From Pseudoalteromonas amylolytica (lineage in GTDB: Bacteria; Pseudomonadota; Gammaproteobacteria; Enterobacterales; Alteromonadaceae): a stretch of DNA of 64,000 nucleotides. The notes under the pieces were generated by a model. That model had not been told where the DNA came from and did no database searches. It was given only the letters and a program-made list of their open reading frames with translations. Every line of letters begins with the position of its first letter. The first letter of the stretch is position 1. The DNA lies in contig NZ_MKJU01000035.1 in assembly GCF_001854605.1 (NCBI RefSeq), positions 182,409 to 246,408 of the forward strand, read 5' to 3'. Below, piece after piece: positions 7,980 through 17,094 of this stretch. A program made the position numbers and the translations under genes.

Positions 7980-10259
7980 TTACTGAATTTGTCCGCGTAT
8001 TTCACCACTTGTGTGTGCAGGTGTATGGACGTTTACGTAGTGTCCACCGCTTGTAAGGACAGCAAAAATTTCAGCCGTCAGTGCTGCATCAGCTGGTGCC
8101 ATCCAACGGTTTGCATCGCTTTCATCTTGCTCAAGTGCCAGCAGCACTGGACCGTTGACGCCTATCGCACCGGTGTGAATATGTGCGGCAGTCGCATCAG
8201 CAACACCAGATGTGAGAACTTGTAGTTCTAAAGCAAAGTCATTGGTATTAACTAGGGCATAACCACTACCTGAAGCCGCGGTGGTCACTGCTGGTACTTC
8301 CTGATCGCCACTGAGTGAAAAGGCGACCAAGGTATAGTTTCCCGTTAGGATTTGTCCACGAATTTCTCCGCTAGGAACCGCAGGCGTGTGTACATTAACA
8401 TAGTGACCGCCTGAGGCCAGTATCGCGAAAGTATCTGCATCAATCATGGTGTTTTGAGGTGTCATCCACACGTTCATGTCGTCGGTGCTTTGTTCAAGGG
8501 CTACTAATACATCGCCATTGGTACCAATGCGTCCGGTATGAATGTGAGCCGCGGTTGCGTCTGCTACACCAGAGGTCACTACTCGTAGCTCAACGCCATA
8601 ATCATGGGTGTTCACCAGCGCGTAGCCATCGCCCGAGGCCGCAGTCGATACAGCAGGAACCTCTTGCGCGCCGGAGAGCTTAAATGTTGCCAGGGCAAAG
8701 TTGTCCGTCAAGATTTGCCCGCGCAGCTCACCGCTTGGCATGGCAGGCGTATGCACATTAACATAGTGTCCGCCAGAGGCGAGTATCGCGAAAATATCCG
8801 CATCTATCATGGTGTTTTGCGGTGTCATCCATACGTTCATATCGTCTGCACTTTGCTCAAGGGCCACTAATACGTCACCATTGGCGCCAATACGACCCGT
8901 GTGAATATGCGCGGCAGTGGCGTCTGCTACACCAGAGGTCACTACCCGTAGCTCTACACCATAATCATGGGTATTTACGAGTGCGTAGCCATCGCCCGAG
9001 GCGGTAGTCGACACAGCAGGAACTTCTTGCGCGCCGGAGAGCTTAAATGTTGCAAGGGCAAAGTTGTCCGTCAAGATTTGCCCGCGCAGCTCACCGCTTG
9101 GCACGGCAGGCGTATGCACATTAACATAGTGTCCGCCAGAGGCGAGTACCGCGAAAATATTCGCATCTATCATGGTGTTTTGTGGCGTCATCCACACATT
9201 CATATCATCGTTGCTTTGCTCAAGGGCCACTAACACATCGCCATTGGTGCCAATTCGCCCAGTGTGAATATGTGCGGCAGTGGCGTCTACTACGCCAGAG
9301 GTCACAACACGTAGCTCAACGCTGTAATCATCAGTGTTAACTAACGCGTAGCCGTCACCTGATGCCATGGTATCGGCTGCGGGTACTTCTTGTTTTCCTG
9401 ATAAACCAAAGGTGGCAACCGCGTAATTGTCAGTTAAAATTTGGCCTCGGATCTCACCGTCAGGCATCGCGGGTGTGTGGACATTGACATAATGTCCGCC
9501 TGAAAGCAGTACATTGAGCGTTGCTTCGTCAATCATGGTGCCCTCTGGCGTTACCCAGTCAGTCATGATTTCATCGTCTTGCTCAAGTACCACCAATACG
9601 TCGCCATTGGCACCTATTCTGCCGGTGTGGATATGTGCTGCGGTTGCATCATCAACTCCAGATGTAACTACTCGCAGGTAAAGCTCTCCATCAGTGCTAT
9701 CGTAGGAGGCGTAACCATCGCCCATAGCACTTGATTGGTTCATTGGTACTTGTTGTGAACCATTGAGTTCAAAGGTGATTATGCTGGTGGTGTCTGGCAC
9801 AATTTGTGCGCGTAACTCACCACCTGGGAAGGTTTGTGTGTGCAGATTAATGTACCAATCGCCATCTAACATGTCGGCCATGAGTGACTCGGTGAGATCA
9901 GTTATCTCAATACTGGCTAGCGTTTCACTAGTTGCTTCGAATGCGAAAGCAACATCGCCATTTTCACCTAAGTCACCATCATGAATATGCGCAGCACTAA
10001 AACCTTCTACATCGCTGTAGTCCAATGTTGCTCTAAACTGCATTAGATTTTCATCTAGTTCAACGGTTGTGGTTGCAGTTTGCATGGAGGTATTCATGGG
10101 CACTTCTTGCTTACCACTTAAGGTCAGCTCGAAGGTTTTAGTCGCTGAAAACTCTGGCGTTGGTGTTGGAGGTGTTGGCTGTGTTACCGTGTTATCATCG
10201 TCACTATCACTACATGCCACCAGTAGCAGTAGACTAGCGCTTACTATAAACTTTTTCAT
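7980..10259 (-). CDS. Surface or periplasmic lipoprotein with six tandem CHRD domains
   Basis: A 759-residue protein. The N-terminus (MKKFIVSASLLLLVACSDSDD) has a lipobox LVAC and an acidic tether, so it should be lipid-anchored. Six copies of the CHRD domain follow, about 120 residues each, recognised by the repeated LSGxQEVP, AAHIHTG, GGHYVNVHTP and GEIRGQI motifs. The first copy is most diverged (AAHIHDG, NLHTQTFPGGELRAQI); copies 3 to 5 are nearly identical. CHRD domains are named after chordin and occur in bacterial secreted proteins of unknown role. Two ATGs lie close together; the one at 10259 has an AGG ribosome site nine bases upstream, whereas the one at 10268 abuts it, so 10259 was chosen. 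Conserved His residues suggest a possible metal site (inference). Confidence 0.88.
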   Translation of the reverse strand: MKKFIVSASLLLLVACSDSDDDNTVTQPTPPTPTPEFSATKTFELTLSGKQEVPMNTSMQTATTTVELDENLMQFRATLDYSDVEGFSAAHIHDGDLGENGDVAFAFEATSETLASIEITDLTESLMADMLDGDWYINLHTQTFPGGELRAQIVPDTTSIITFELNGSQQVPMNQSSAMGDGYASYDSTDGELYLRVVTSGVDDATAAHIHTGRIGANGDVLVVLEQDDEIMTDWVTPEGTMIDEATLNVLLSGGHYVNVHTPAMPDGEIRGQILTDNYAVATFGLSGKQEVPAADTMASGDGYALVNTDDYSVELRVVTSGVVDATAAHIHTGRIGTNGDVLVALEQSNDDMNVWMTPQNTMIDANIFAVLASGGHYVNVHTPAVPSGELRGQILTDNFALATFKLSGAQEVPAVSTTASGDGYALVNTHDYGVELRVVTSGVADATAAHIHTGRIGANGDVLVALEQSADDMNVWMTPQNTMIDADIFAILASGGHYVNVHTPAMPSGELRGQILTDNFALATFKLSGAQEVPAVSTAASGDGYALVNTHDYGVELRVVTSGVADATAAHIHTGRIGTNGDVLVALEQSTDDMNVWMTPQNTMIDADTFAILASGGHYVNVHTPAVPSGEIRGQILTGNYTLVAFSLSGDQEVPAVTTAASGSGYALVNTNDFALELQVLTSGVADATAAHIHTGAIGVNGPVLLALEQDESDANRWMAPADAALTAEIFAVLTSGGHYVNVHTPAHTSGEIRGQIQ
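8330..9418. repeat. Three tandem 363-base coding repeats within the CHRD gene
   Basis: The string atcatggtgttttg recurs at 8443, 8806 and 9169, exactly 363 bases apart, and long stretches around each copy are the same (for example from 8678 and 9041). The units encode CHRD domains 5, 4 and 3. Unit borders are approximate. The near identity at DNA level, including silent sites, points to recent duplication or gene conversion, and the array could expand or contract by recombination. Confidence 0.85.
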
Positions 10260-10494
10260 TATATTCATCCTGTCTAGTGGGTTAAAAAGGATGACTAATT
10301 ATCATCCATAGCCAGACTTACGAACGTTCTCGCCTGAAAGTTCACTATTATGAAAATAAAATGGTATTTATTTGCTTGGTACATTGATTCTCACACTCCA
10401 AATATACCAGTAAGCTCCCTTAGACTGCCTTGATTTCATAACAGTAGGCTTGGGCTACAGCACGGACTATAGTTAGGTGCTATCGTGTGCAGGG

Positions 10495-10526
10495 AATAAA
10501 AAAGCCCAGTATGGGAAACTGGGCTT
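10495..10526 (-). terminator. Intrinsic terminator of the TonB receptor gene
   Basis: A perfect 9-base stem (10502-10510 with 10518-10526) and a 7-base loop lie about 22 bases past the stop codon of the TonB-dependent receptor gene. On the minus strand the stem AAGCCCAGT is followed by a run of Ts. This is a textbook rho-independent terminator and ends the receptor transcript. Confidence 0.9.
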
Positions 10527-10548
10527 GTGATCCAAGGAGGGAGGTTAG

Positions 10549-12795
10549 TTAAAAGCTATAGCTGACGCTAAACTTGATGCTGCGAGGCATGATGTAGCGG
10601 CCGTTAGGCGCATCAACATTACGTGGGTCACCTTCAGTAATACCTTGTTCGTCAGTTAAGTTATCGGCTGCGATTTGTAGTTTCAAACCTTCTGCAGGCT
10701 CTACAATTAAGCCCAAGTCAAACTTTTCATAGCCTTCAAGTACGACGGTGTTTTCGTTGTTGCCATAACGGTCATCTACTGCTGAGAAGGTGCCGTAAAT
10801 AGTAGCGAACATTCCCGCTAACTCAAAGTCATAACTCGGCGTGACACGAATTTGCCAACCAGGCTGGCGTTGACTTTCATTGCCTTCGTTATCAGGGCTT
10901 TCGGTGATTTCAGTGTCTTGCACGGTGGCGTTTAAATTGACTGACAACCCAGACTCGTGGTTGTAGTTATAGTCAAACTCGATGCCTAACGCTTCATTGG
11001 TCAAGATTTCAGCCGGCTCGCCCGGTCTGCGCACAAATGTGTCACCTTTTACCTCATTGCTAAACAGTGTGGCAAAAAAGTCGGTATTGTCACCCATGTA
11101 CTTATAGCCAAGTTCTGCTTGAGTTACTTCTTTAATCAATGGATTACCGGCTTCATAGGTACCATAATTGTCTCTAAAGTCATCGAAGTAAGGCATTTTG
11201 TAGCCTTTGTTGATGCGAGCGAACACACCCACATCATCAGCCAGTTTATAGTCGGCACCTATGGTCCAAGAGGTCTTGCGAGCGCTGTAATCCACAGACT
11301 TTTCGATAATGCCATTGAGGTTTTCATCCACTGAGTAGTTTACTTCGTGGCGCTCTGAGCGAAGGCCAATATCTAACGTCAAAGCATCTGTTGCGCGGTA
11401 GCTCTGTGTAGTATAGAACGCTAAGGTTTTAGCATCTCCCGTGCTGTTTATGTCATAGTTCCACGCACAACCATCAACACTGGTATTACACTCAATGCCA
11501 TCAAGCATTTCGCCACCGGCTTCGAGTACGTAGTAGGCCGCGTTGCCTAGACTCCACCAATCTTGAGCAGAGGTTGAAGCGCTGTAAACACCGTATGCAC
11601 TGTCCCATTTGTCGAAAGACTTACTAAACGCTAAATCATTGGTGAAAGACTCAATGTCTTTTAATACCACCCAGCGACCCATACTTTGAACGTTGGTATC
11701 GCCATCATAGATAGTGCCTGTGACCGCGCCTTTGGCGTCTTGTCTATTGTCAGCAACATCTTTAAGCAGTTCAGCGCTACCAGCTGGTACAAGGCCGTAG
11801 GTATTGGCTTCACCTTGGGTGAGGCTAAAGCGGTCAATAAAGTGCCAGCCATTTTTGAGTTCTAACTTGATGCTACCGCCGGAAATATGGCCGTTCCAAC
11901 CACGCCCTTCACCCAAGTCGATTTCCATTGCATCATCACTACCTGCGTAAATGACGGCTTGGCGGTTGTGTGTTCCCAGTTGCGTATATTCAGCATCAAC
12001 ACCGTCAACATTAAGGGGAGTGGGTAAGTACCAAGCGCCCGTATCGTCAGTCTGACGGGTATAAACATTGATTTCGCCATTGTCTAACTCTTTGGTTAGG
12101 TTGATGGTGAACTGTTGGCCTCGCTCAGAGGTAAAACCTGCATCGCGAATGCCTGATGAACGTTTGATGTAACCGCCCACCATGTAATATAAATCATCGC
12201 TTAACTCACCACTTAGTACAGCGTCTAAACGCTGAAGGCCATAGTCACTGGTGGTATATTTAAACGTGCCTTCGGTATCTTCACTACCGCGTTTTAATTG
12301 AAAGTTGGTAGTTAAGCCTGGTTGACCATTGGAAACTACAGGGTTTGGACCACCGCGTAATGCCTCCATCATACTGATGGTTTCATCTAAGCGAAAAATC
12401 GATGAGTTTTCTAAAAATGAAAGGGTTGGAGCAGGATAAACCGGGGAGCCTTGCAAACTTACCGTTAAGAAGGGCGCATCACCACCGCCTGGAAAACCAC
12501 GCACAAACACATTCGCACCAGACTCACCGCCTGAGCTTTCTACCCAAATACCCGGTACTGCTTTGAGTAAGTCCGCGGTACTTTTAGGTGCGAGTTTATC
12601 GATTTTAACCGCGTCAATATTGGTAACGGCAAAGCCGGCATCAATTTTTCTGATGCCGCGTCCACCAGCGGTACCAGATACGACGATAGTTTCGACTTTT
12701 TGTTCTTTAGCTTGTTCGTCTTGTGCTATCGCTTGATTACTCAAAACCGCAGCTATGGCTGTTGCGAGCAACGAGTATTGCTTGAGTTTGCGCAT
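10549..12795 (-). CDS. TonB-dependent outer-membrane receptor, probable trehalose or oligosaccharide importer
   Basis: The 748-residue protein has a signal peptide (cleavage after NQAIA), a TonB-box-like stretch (VETIVVSG), a plug domain at about residues 45-165 (STADLLKAVPGIWVE, NVFVRGFPG) and a beta-barrel ending in an aromatic residue (SVSYSF), as expected of outer-membrane proteins. Its role is active uptake of a large or scarce substrate using TonB energy. Substrate assignment is from context: it is divergent from a LacI regulator next to a permease and a cytoplasmic trehalase, and a LacI-type operator lies 130 bases upstream. Trehalose or a trehalose-containing sugar is therefore likely; the receptor sequence alone does not show this. 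The gene has its own terminator. The 5' leader can fold into a nested hairpin. Confidence 0.88.
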   Translation of the reverse strand: MRKLKQYSLLATAIAAVLSNQAIAQDEQAKEQKVETIVVSGTAGGRGIRKIDAGFAVTNIDAVKIDKLAPKSTADLLKAVPGIWVESSGGESGANVFVRGFPGGGDAPFLTVSLQGSPVYPAPTLSFLENSSIFRLDETISMMEALRGGPNPVVSNGQPGLTTNFQLKRGSEDTEGTFKYTTSDYGLQRLDAVLSGELSDDLYYMVGGYIKRSSGIRDAGFTSERGQQFTINLTKELDNGEINVYTRQTDDTGAWYLPTPLNVDGVDAEYTQLGTHNRQAVIYAGSDDAMEIDLGEGRGWNGHISGGSIKLELKNGWHFIDRFSLTQGEANTYGLVPAGSAELLKDVADNRQDAKGAVTGTIYDGDTNVQSMGRWVVLKDIESFTNDLAFSKSFDKWDSAYGVYSASTSAQDWWSLGNAAYYVLEAGGEMLDGIECNTSVDGCAWNYDINSTGDAKTLAFYTTQSYRATDALTLDIGLRSERHEVNYSVDENLNGIIEKSVDYSARKTSWTIGADYKLADDVGVFARINKGYKMPYFDDFRDNYGTYEAGNPLIKEVTQAELGYKYMGDNTDFFATLFSNEVKGDTFVRRPGEPAEILTNEALGIEFDYNYNHESGLSVNLNATVQDTEITESPDNEGNESQRQPGWQIRVTPSYDFELAGMFATIYGTFSAVDDRYGNNENTVVLEGYEKFDLGLIVEPAEGLKLQIAADNLTDEQGITEGDPRNVDAPNGRYIMPRSIKFSVSYSF

Positions 12796-12842
12796 GGGAA
12801 AGCCCCTTTTGTTGTCATATGGTTCATATCATTGTGTGCGCC

Positions 12843-12899
12843 ACTCCCCAAAACTTAGCGCTAAAGACTAAGTTTGTAACCCAGCAGTGGGGAGTTTTT
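12843..12899 (-). promoter_or_regulatory. Nested inverted repeat in the leader of the TonB receptor gene
   Basis: The outer arms ACTCCCC (12843-12849) and GGGGAGT (12889-12895) enclose inner arms AAACTTAG (12851-12858) and CTAAGTTT (12868-12875). The element lies between the receptor start and the LacI operator, so it would be in the receptor mRNA leader. On the plus strand the outer arm is followed by TTTTT, which resembles a terminator, but no plus-strand gene ends here. It may stabilise the mRNA or influence translation. Confidence 0.4.
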
Positions 12900-12924
12900 A
12901 GGTGGCGCTGAAATTAAAATAGAG

Positions 12925-12948
12925 GTTATTGCAAACGTTTGCAATAAC
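12925..12948. promoter_or_regulatory. LacI-family operator, perfect 24-base palindrome
   Basis: A perfect 24-base palindrome with core TTGCAAACGTTTGCAA is centred on CG, the classic layout of a LacI/GalR-family operator. It lies in the divergent region between the TonB receptor and the LacI regulator, where one bound repressor could control both genes. A near copy of the same core sits upstream of the MFS gene (14142-14173). Confidence 0.88.
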
Positions 12949-13104
12949 TTTAATGCAACTTTTTGCACATACCCTGTTTTATTGTGGCTAATAACCATTG
13001 TACATTTGCGCTATAATGGCAGTTGATTGCGCGAAATTGTTCAGTAATATGCTATCTTCTCAATAAGTTAGTGAAACGGTGAGATCTAAGTCTAAGAGGT
13101 TGTA

Positions 13105-14112
13105 GTGGAGCAGAAAAAATTAAAGTTGGTGGATTTGGCAAAACTTGCTGGGGTGTCAACCTCAACGGCTTCACGTGCACTGAACAATAATCCGGTGATC
13201 AAACAAGCTACGCGTGATCATGTGCAGCAGCTCGCCAAACAGCACAACTTCACGCTTAATACTGCGGCAAGCCGTCTAAGACTGCAGAAAACTAAAGTGA
13301 TTGCTGTGGTGATAAATCTAGAAGCCAATACCGAACAGTCTATCGACGACCCCTTCTTGTTAAAAGTAGTTAGCGATATAAATCAAGCTGTTAACCGTCA
13401 GGGGTATGAACTTCTACTATCAAACTCTTATATGGCAGGTGACGACTGGTATGGCTACTTTATTGATGGTCGACGAGCCGATGGCCTGATTGTTGTGGGC
13501 CAAGGTAAGCAACAAAACCGTATCGAACAAGCTGCTAATTTAGGCGCGCCGCTGGTTGTATGGGGCGACCCTAAAACGCCGAGCAATTATCCCATTGTGG
13601 GAAGTGACAACTACTTAGGTGGTTTGCAGGCAACCGCACATTTGATAGCCAGAGGCGCATCAAAGTTATTGTTTTTGGGCGATCCGGGACATGCTGAAAT
13701 CGGTGAACGTTATCGTGGATTTAAAGCAGCGATTGATGGTGCAAGCGAGGCCTGTCAGCAACAAACAGTTAAAATTGATATTACCAGTCAAGCTGCATAT
13801 GAAGCGATTAATCAATTACTTAGAAGTGAAGGGTTAACGTTTGATGGCATTTTTGCCTGTAGTGACATGGTCGCACTAGGGGCGCTCAAAGCGTTAAAAG
13901 AGCGATATGTCAGCGTACCGAATGATGTTCGTTTGGTTGGGTTTGATGATATTGGTATGGCAGATGTAAGCCACCCATCGTTGTCTACCGTTAGGCAAAA
14001 CACGCAACTTGCCGCGAAAATGTTGGTCACCAAGCTGTTGGCACAGTTAAATAATGAAGTGGTTGATTCACAAGAAATTGATATAGAGTTACTGTGTCGT
14101 CAATCAAGCTAG
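13105..14112 (+). CDS. LacI-family transcriptional regulator of the trehalose locus
   Basis: The 335-residue protein starts at GTG, five bases after an AAGAGG ribosome site. The N-terminal helix-turn-helix and hinge (LVDLAKLAGVSTSTASRALN, then AASRLRLQKT) are typical of LacI/GalR repressors. Residues about 60-330 form a periplasmic-binding-protein-like effector domain (VIAVVINLE, DGLIVVGQG, FDGIFACSDMVALGA, VRLVGFDDIG). Matching palindromic operators on both sides of the gene indicate that it controls the receptor, itself, and the permease-trehalase operon. The effector is probably trehalose or a derivative (inference from gene context). It is not orthologous by position to enteric treR, which controls a PTS system absent here. 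Confidence 0.9.
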   Translation: MEQKKLKLVDLAKLAGVSTSTASRALNNNPVIKQATRDHVQQLAKQHNFTLNTAASRLRLQKTKVIAVVINLEANTEQSIDDPFLLKVVSDINQAVNRQGYELLLSNSYMAGDDWYGYFIDGRRADGLIVVGQGKQQNRIEQAANLGAPLVVWGDPKTPSNYPIVGSDNYLGGLQATAHLIARGASKLLFLGDPGHAEIGERYRGFKAAIDGASEACQQQTVKIDITSQAAYEAINQLLRSEGLTFDGIFACSDMVALGALKALKERYVSVPNDVRLVGFDDIGMADVSHPSLSTVRQNTQLAAKMLVTKLLAQLNNEVVDSQEIDIELLCRQSS

Positions 14113-14141
14113 TAAATATATAAGATACGACTAATCGATGG

Positions 14142-14173
14142 AATTTAATTTGCAAACGATTGCAAATTAAATT
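14142..14173. promoter_or_regulatory. Second LacI-family operator, upstream of the MFS permease
   Basis: A 32-base inverted repeat symmetric except for one base pair, with core TTGCAAACGATTGCAA, ends 46 bases before the permease start. The core differs from the 12925-12948 operator at one position. Its place between the regulator and the permease-trehalase pair fits repression of that operon by the adjacent LacI protein. Confidence 0.85.
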
Positions 14174-14219
14174 TTGCGAGGCTAGACTTTAATTCATTCA
14201 ATACTAATGAGTTCAGCTT

Positions 14220-15482
14220 ATGACAGATGCACCAACTATTCTAACCAATGCATCAAGAGCACGTATCATACTGGCTATGATGGCCTGCTACTTTCTATTC
14301 GCGGTGTTACTCAACAGCGTAGGAACGGTAATCTTACAATCGATAAATAGCTTCGCGGTTAGCAAAACACAGGCAGCAAGCCTAGAAGGTTTCAAAGATC
14401 TTTCGATTGCCATCATGTCGTTTCTGGTCGCCTCCATGATCCCGCGTTTTGGCTATAAACTGGCGTTGTTAATAGCTTTGGCCGCGGTGATGCTGATCTG
14501 TTTAGTCACGCCACAAATCGGTCAATTTTACGCCTTTAAAATACTATTTGCTGTTGTTGGCTGTGCTTTTGCGGTGGTGAAGATTAGCGTCTACGCCTTA
14601 GTTGGGCAGTTGAGTGATTCGCCGTCTTCTCACTCCGCGCTCCTCAATACCATAGAAGGTATTTTTATGGTTGGGGTGCTCAGTGGTTATTGGATTTTTA
14701 GTTTTTTCATTACGCCGGATAGCAACTCATTGGACTGGCTTAGTGTGTATTACATTCTCGCTTTATTGAGTTTAGTGTGCGTGTTAACCATTAGTTTGGC
14801 ACCTATTGCAAAACAGGCGCTGCCCAGTGGCAGTAGTATCACCAGCGAGTTTGCTGAAATGTTAAAGCTGAGCTTTCAGCCTTTGGTGTTGGTTTTTATT
14901 ATTTCGGCATTTTTATATGTTCTGATAGAGCAAGGAGTTGGCACGTGGCTGCCCACGTTCAACAATGAAATTTTACACTTACCTGTGGATGTGAGTGTGC
15001 AGTTGACCAGCATTTTTGCGGCGAGCTTAGCGGTAGGGCGTTTGCTGGCAGGGCAGATTTTGAAACACCTTCATTGGTATATTTTGCTCAACATATGCTT
15101 AGTGGCAATGGGGGGACTTATTTTATTAACCTTACCTTTGACCCAAGGGGTTTCACAGCAAACAGTCAGCTCAATATTTGATGCACCTTTAGCTGCATAT
15201 TTAATGCCGATGATTGGGTTATTGATGGCACCTATCTATCCGGTATTAAACTCAGTGATCCTAAGCAGTTTAGAGAAACATCAACATGCCTCGATGACTG
15301 GGATGATCGTTATTTTCTCAGCACTAGGAGGGACCACAGGCTCTATTCTAACGGGTTATATTTTCCAGCATTTTAGTGGACAACACGCATTTTACAGTGC
15401 ATTGCTGCCACTATGTTTACTGATAGTTTCAGTGTTTCTGTTTAAACAGCGCAGTACACCAGCGCATCCTATTGCTGCCTAA
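14220..15482 (+). CDS. MFS sugar permease, probable trehalose importer
   Basis: The 420-residue protein has about 12 hydrophobic segments in two halves, as in the major facilitator superfamily. The layout (an early LQSINSFAVSKTQAASLEGF stretch in helix 1-2, the MIGLLMAPIYPVLNS segment near helix 10, and GGTTGSILTGY) is like FucP/GluP-type sugar-proton symporters. It is nine bases upstream of the trehalase gene and downstream of a LacI operator, so the two form an operon. Because the trehalase lacks a signal peptide, the permease should move the intact disaccharide through the inner membrane (inference). Confidence 0.85.
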   Translation: MTDAPTILTNASRARIILAMMACYFLFAVLLNSVGTVILQSINSFAVSKTQAASLEGFKDLSIAIMSFLVASMIPRFGYKLALLIALAAVMLICLVTPQIGQFYAFKILFAVVGCAFAVVKISVYALVGQLSDSPSSHSALLNTIEGIFMVGVLSGYWIFSFFITPDSNSLDWLSVYYILALLSLVCVLTISLAPIAKQALPSGSSITSEFAEMLKLSFQPLVLVFIISAFLYVLIEQGVGTWLPTFNNEILHLPVDVSVQLTSIFAASLAVGRLLAGQILKHLHWYILLNICLVAMGGLILLTLPLTQGVSQQTVSSIFDAPLAAYLMPMIGLLMAPIYPVLNSVILSSLEKHQHASMTGMIVIFSALGGTTGSILTGYIFQHFSGQHAFYSALLPLCLLIVSVFLFKQRSTPAHPIAA

Positions 15483-15491
15483 GAGGTTTTC

Positions 15492-16988
15492 ATGAAATTC
15501 GAATATTGCACCTTGTTTAAAGATGTGCAGCTAAGTGGTATTTTTGCTGATAGCAAGGTGTTTGCCGACGCCATTCCTAAAACAAGCTGGGCCAGTGCAC
15601 AACAAGCATATGAACAACATGATTTACCAATGAGTTATGAGGCGTTAAAGTGCTTTGTAGAAGCGCATTTCACCTTTGCCGAACAGCCTGAATTACAAGC
15701 GCTTAGCGATGTAAAGTCTGTTGCTGATTACATTCAAAAGTTGTGGCCAAAGTTACAGCGAAAAGCCTTTTATAGTACCAACAACTCTCTGCTAGCGCTT
15801 GAGCATGATTATGTGGTGCCCGGTGGCCGATTCAACGAAATCTACTACTGGGACAGTTACTTCACTGCGCTTGGATTGGAAGATAGCGGTAATATTTCGC
15901 TCATAGAGGCGATGGTTGAGAACTTTGTGAGTCTGATCGCACGATACGGCTGTGTGCCTAACGGCAATCGAATTTATTATACCAGTCGTTCTCAGCCGCC
16001 AGTATTGGCGTTGATGATAAAACTTTTATTGCCGTATAAAAAGTCAGATACTAAGTGGCTTGAGCGCATGGTTGATGCGATGCGTCAGGAGCATGATTTT
16101 TGGCATCAAGGAGAAGCACAACTGGAGAACAACAGTGCGCATCGCCGAGTAGTTAAACTATTTAATGGGATGCAGCTCAATCGCTACTGGGATGACAAAC
16201 CTGAACCTAGACCTGAGTCTTATGCAGAGGATATTTTTGATGCCAACCAATTGCCTCTGTCGCAGCGTGAATCATTCTTCCGTAATATTCGTGCCGCGTG
16301 TGAGTCAGGTTGGGACTTCAGTGCTCGATGGCTGGACGACCCAACGAGCTTGCTTAGCATAAACACCACCAATCGAGTACCGGTCGACTTAAATACGCTA
16401 CTTTATTTGCTGGAAGATACGCTGGTTGAGTGTTTAACCATGCTCAATGACAAAGCGCAAGCAGATACATACTCACAGCGTGCTAAATTGCGCAAAACAG
16501 CAATACAGCAATTACTTTGGAGCGAGGAACACAACTGGTTCTGTGACTTTGACTTACTTATCAATAAACGTTCTGATGTTTTGAGTTTAGCGGGCTGTGT
16601 GCCACTGTATGGCGGTATCGTGAGCCCACAGCAAGCACATTTGATAGGCGTAAAACTAAGTAGCGATTTCTTACGTCAAGGTGGTTTGGTCAGTTGTTTA
16701 AGTAACACTTCTCAGCAGTGGGACAGCCCCAACGGATGGGCACCTCTGCATTGGTTTGCTATAAAGGGGCTAAGGGATTACGGCCAATTCGAGTTGGCAC
16801 AAAAGATTGCTTTGCGTTGGCTCAATATGCTGGAGCAGGACTTTGCGATTCGCCACTGCCTGTTGGAAAAATATAATGTCTGCGAAATGCAAAAAACGGC
16901 TGGGGGAGGAGAGTACCAAGTGCAGCAGGGGTTTGGTTGGACAAACGGTGTCACCAGTCGCTTGCAAGTACTTTACAACCAGGCCTGA
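15492..16988 (+). CDS. treF: Cytoplasmic trehalase, glycoside hydrolase family 37
   Basis: The 498-residue enzyme hydrolyses alpha,alpha-trehalose to two glucose molecules. Both family signatures are present: PGGRFNEIYYWDSY at residues 110-123 and QWDSPNGWAP at 409-418. The glycine-rich GGGEY stretch near the C-terminus (about residue 473) is also typical of GH37. There is no signal peptide, so it acts in the cytoplasm like Escherichia coli TreF, which is about 50 residues longer. An AAGAGG ribosome site overlaps the permease stop region, supporting coupled expression. The symbol is by family; other GH37 substrates cannot be excluded but are rare. Confidence 0.92.
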   Translation: MKFEYCTLFKDVQLSGIFADSKVFADAIPKTSWASAQQAYEQHDLPMSYEALKCFVEAHFTFAEQPELQALSDVKSVADYIQKLWPKLQRKAFYSTNNSLLALEHDYVVPGGRFNEIYYWDSYFTALGLEDSGNISLIEAMVENFVSLIARYGCVPNGNRIYYTSRSQPPVLALMIKLLLPYKKSDTKWLERMVDAMRQEHDFWHQGEAQLENNSAHRRVVKLFNGMQLNRYWDDKPEPRPESYAEDIFDANQLPLSQRESFFRNIRAACESGWDFSARWLDDPTSLLSINTTNRVPVDLNTLLYLLEDTLVECLTMLNDKAQADTYSQRAKLRKTAIQQLLWSEEHNWFCDFDLLINKRSDVLSLAGCVPLYGGIVSPQQAHLIGVKLSSDFLRQGGLVSCLSNTSQQWDSPNGWAPLHWFAIKGLRDYGQFELAQKIALRWLNMLEQDFAIRHCLLEKYNVCEMQKTAGGGEYQVQQGFGWTNGVTSRLQVLYNQA

Positions 16989-17094
16989 GCACTTTCAGTG
17001 GCGCGTTTTATAACATTGCATTGAACGTCAAATATGCGCAAATTAATAAGCCAAGTCTATACTGTGCTTTAATATCCATTATGCGGAGATGCAT

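Noticed and set aside
8330..9418. CRISPR-like appearance of repeated DNA
   Set aside because: The repeats are 363 bases long, in phase with codons and code for CHRD domains; no short direct repeats with unique spacers.
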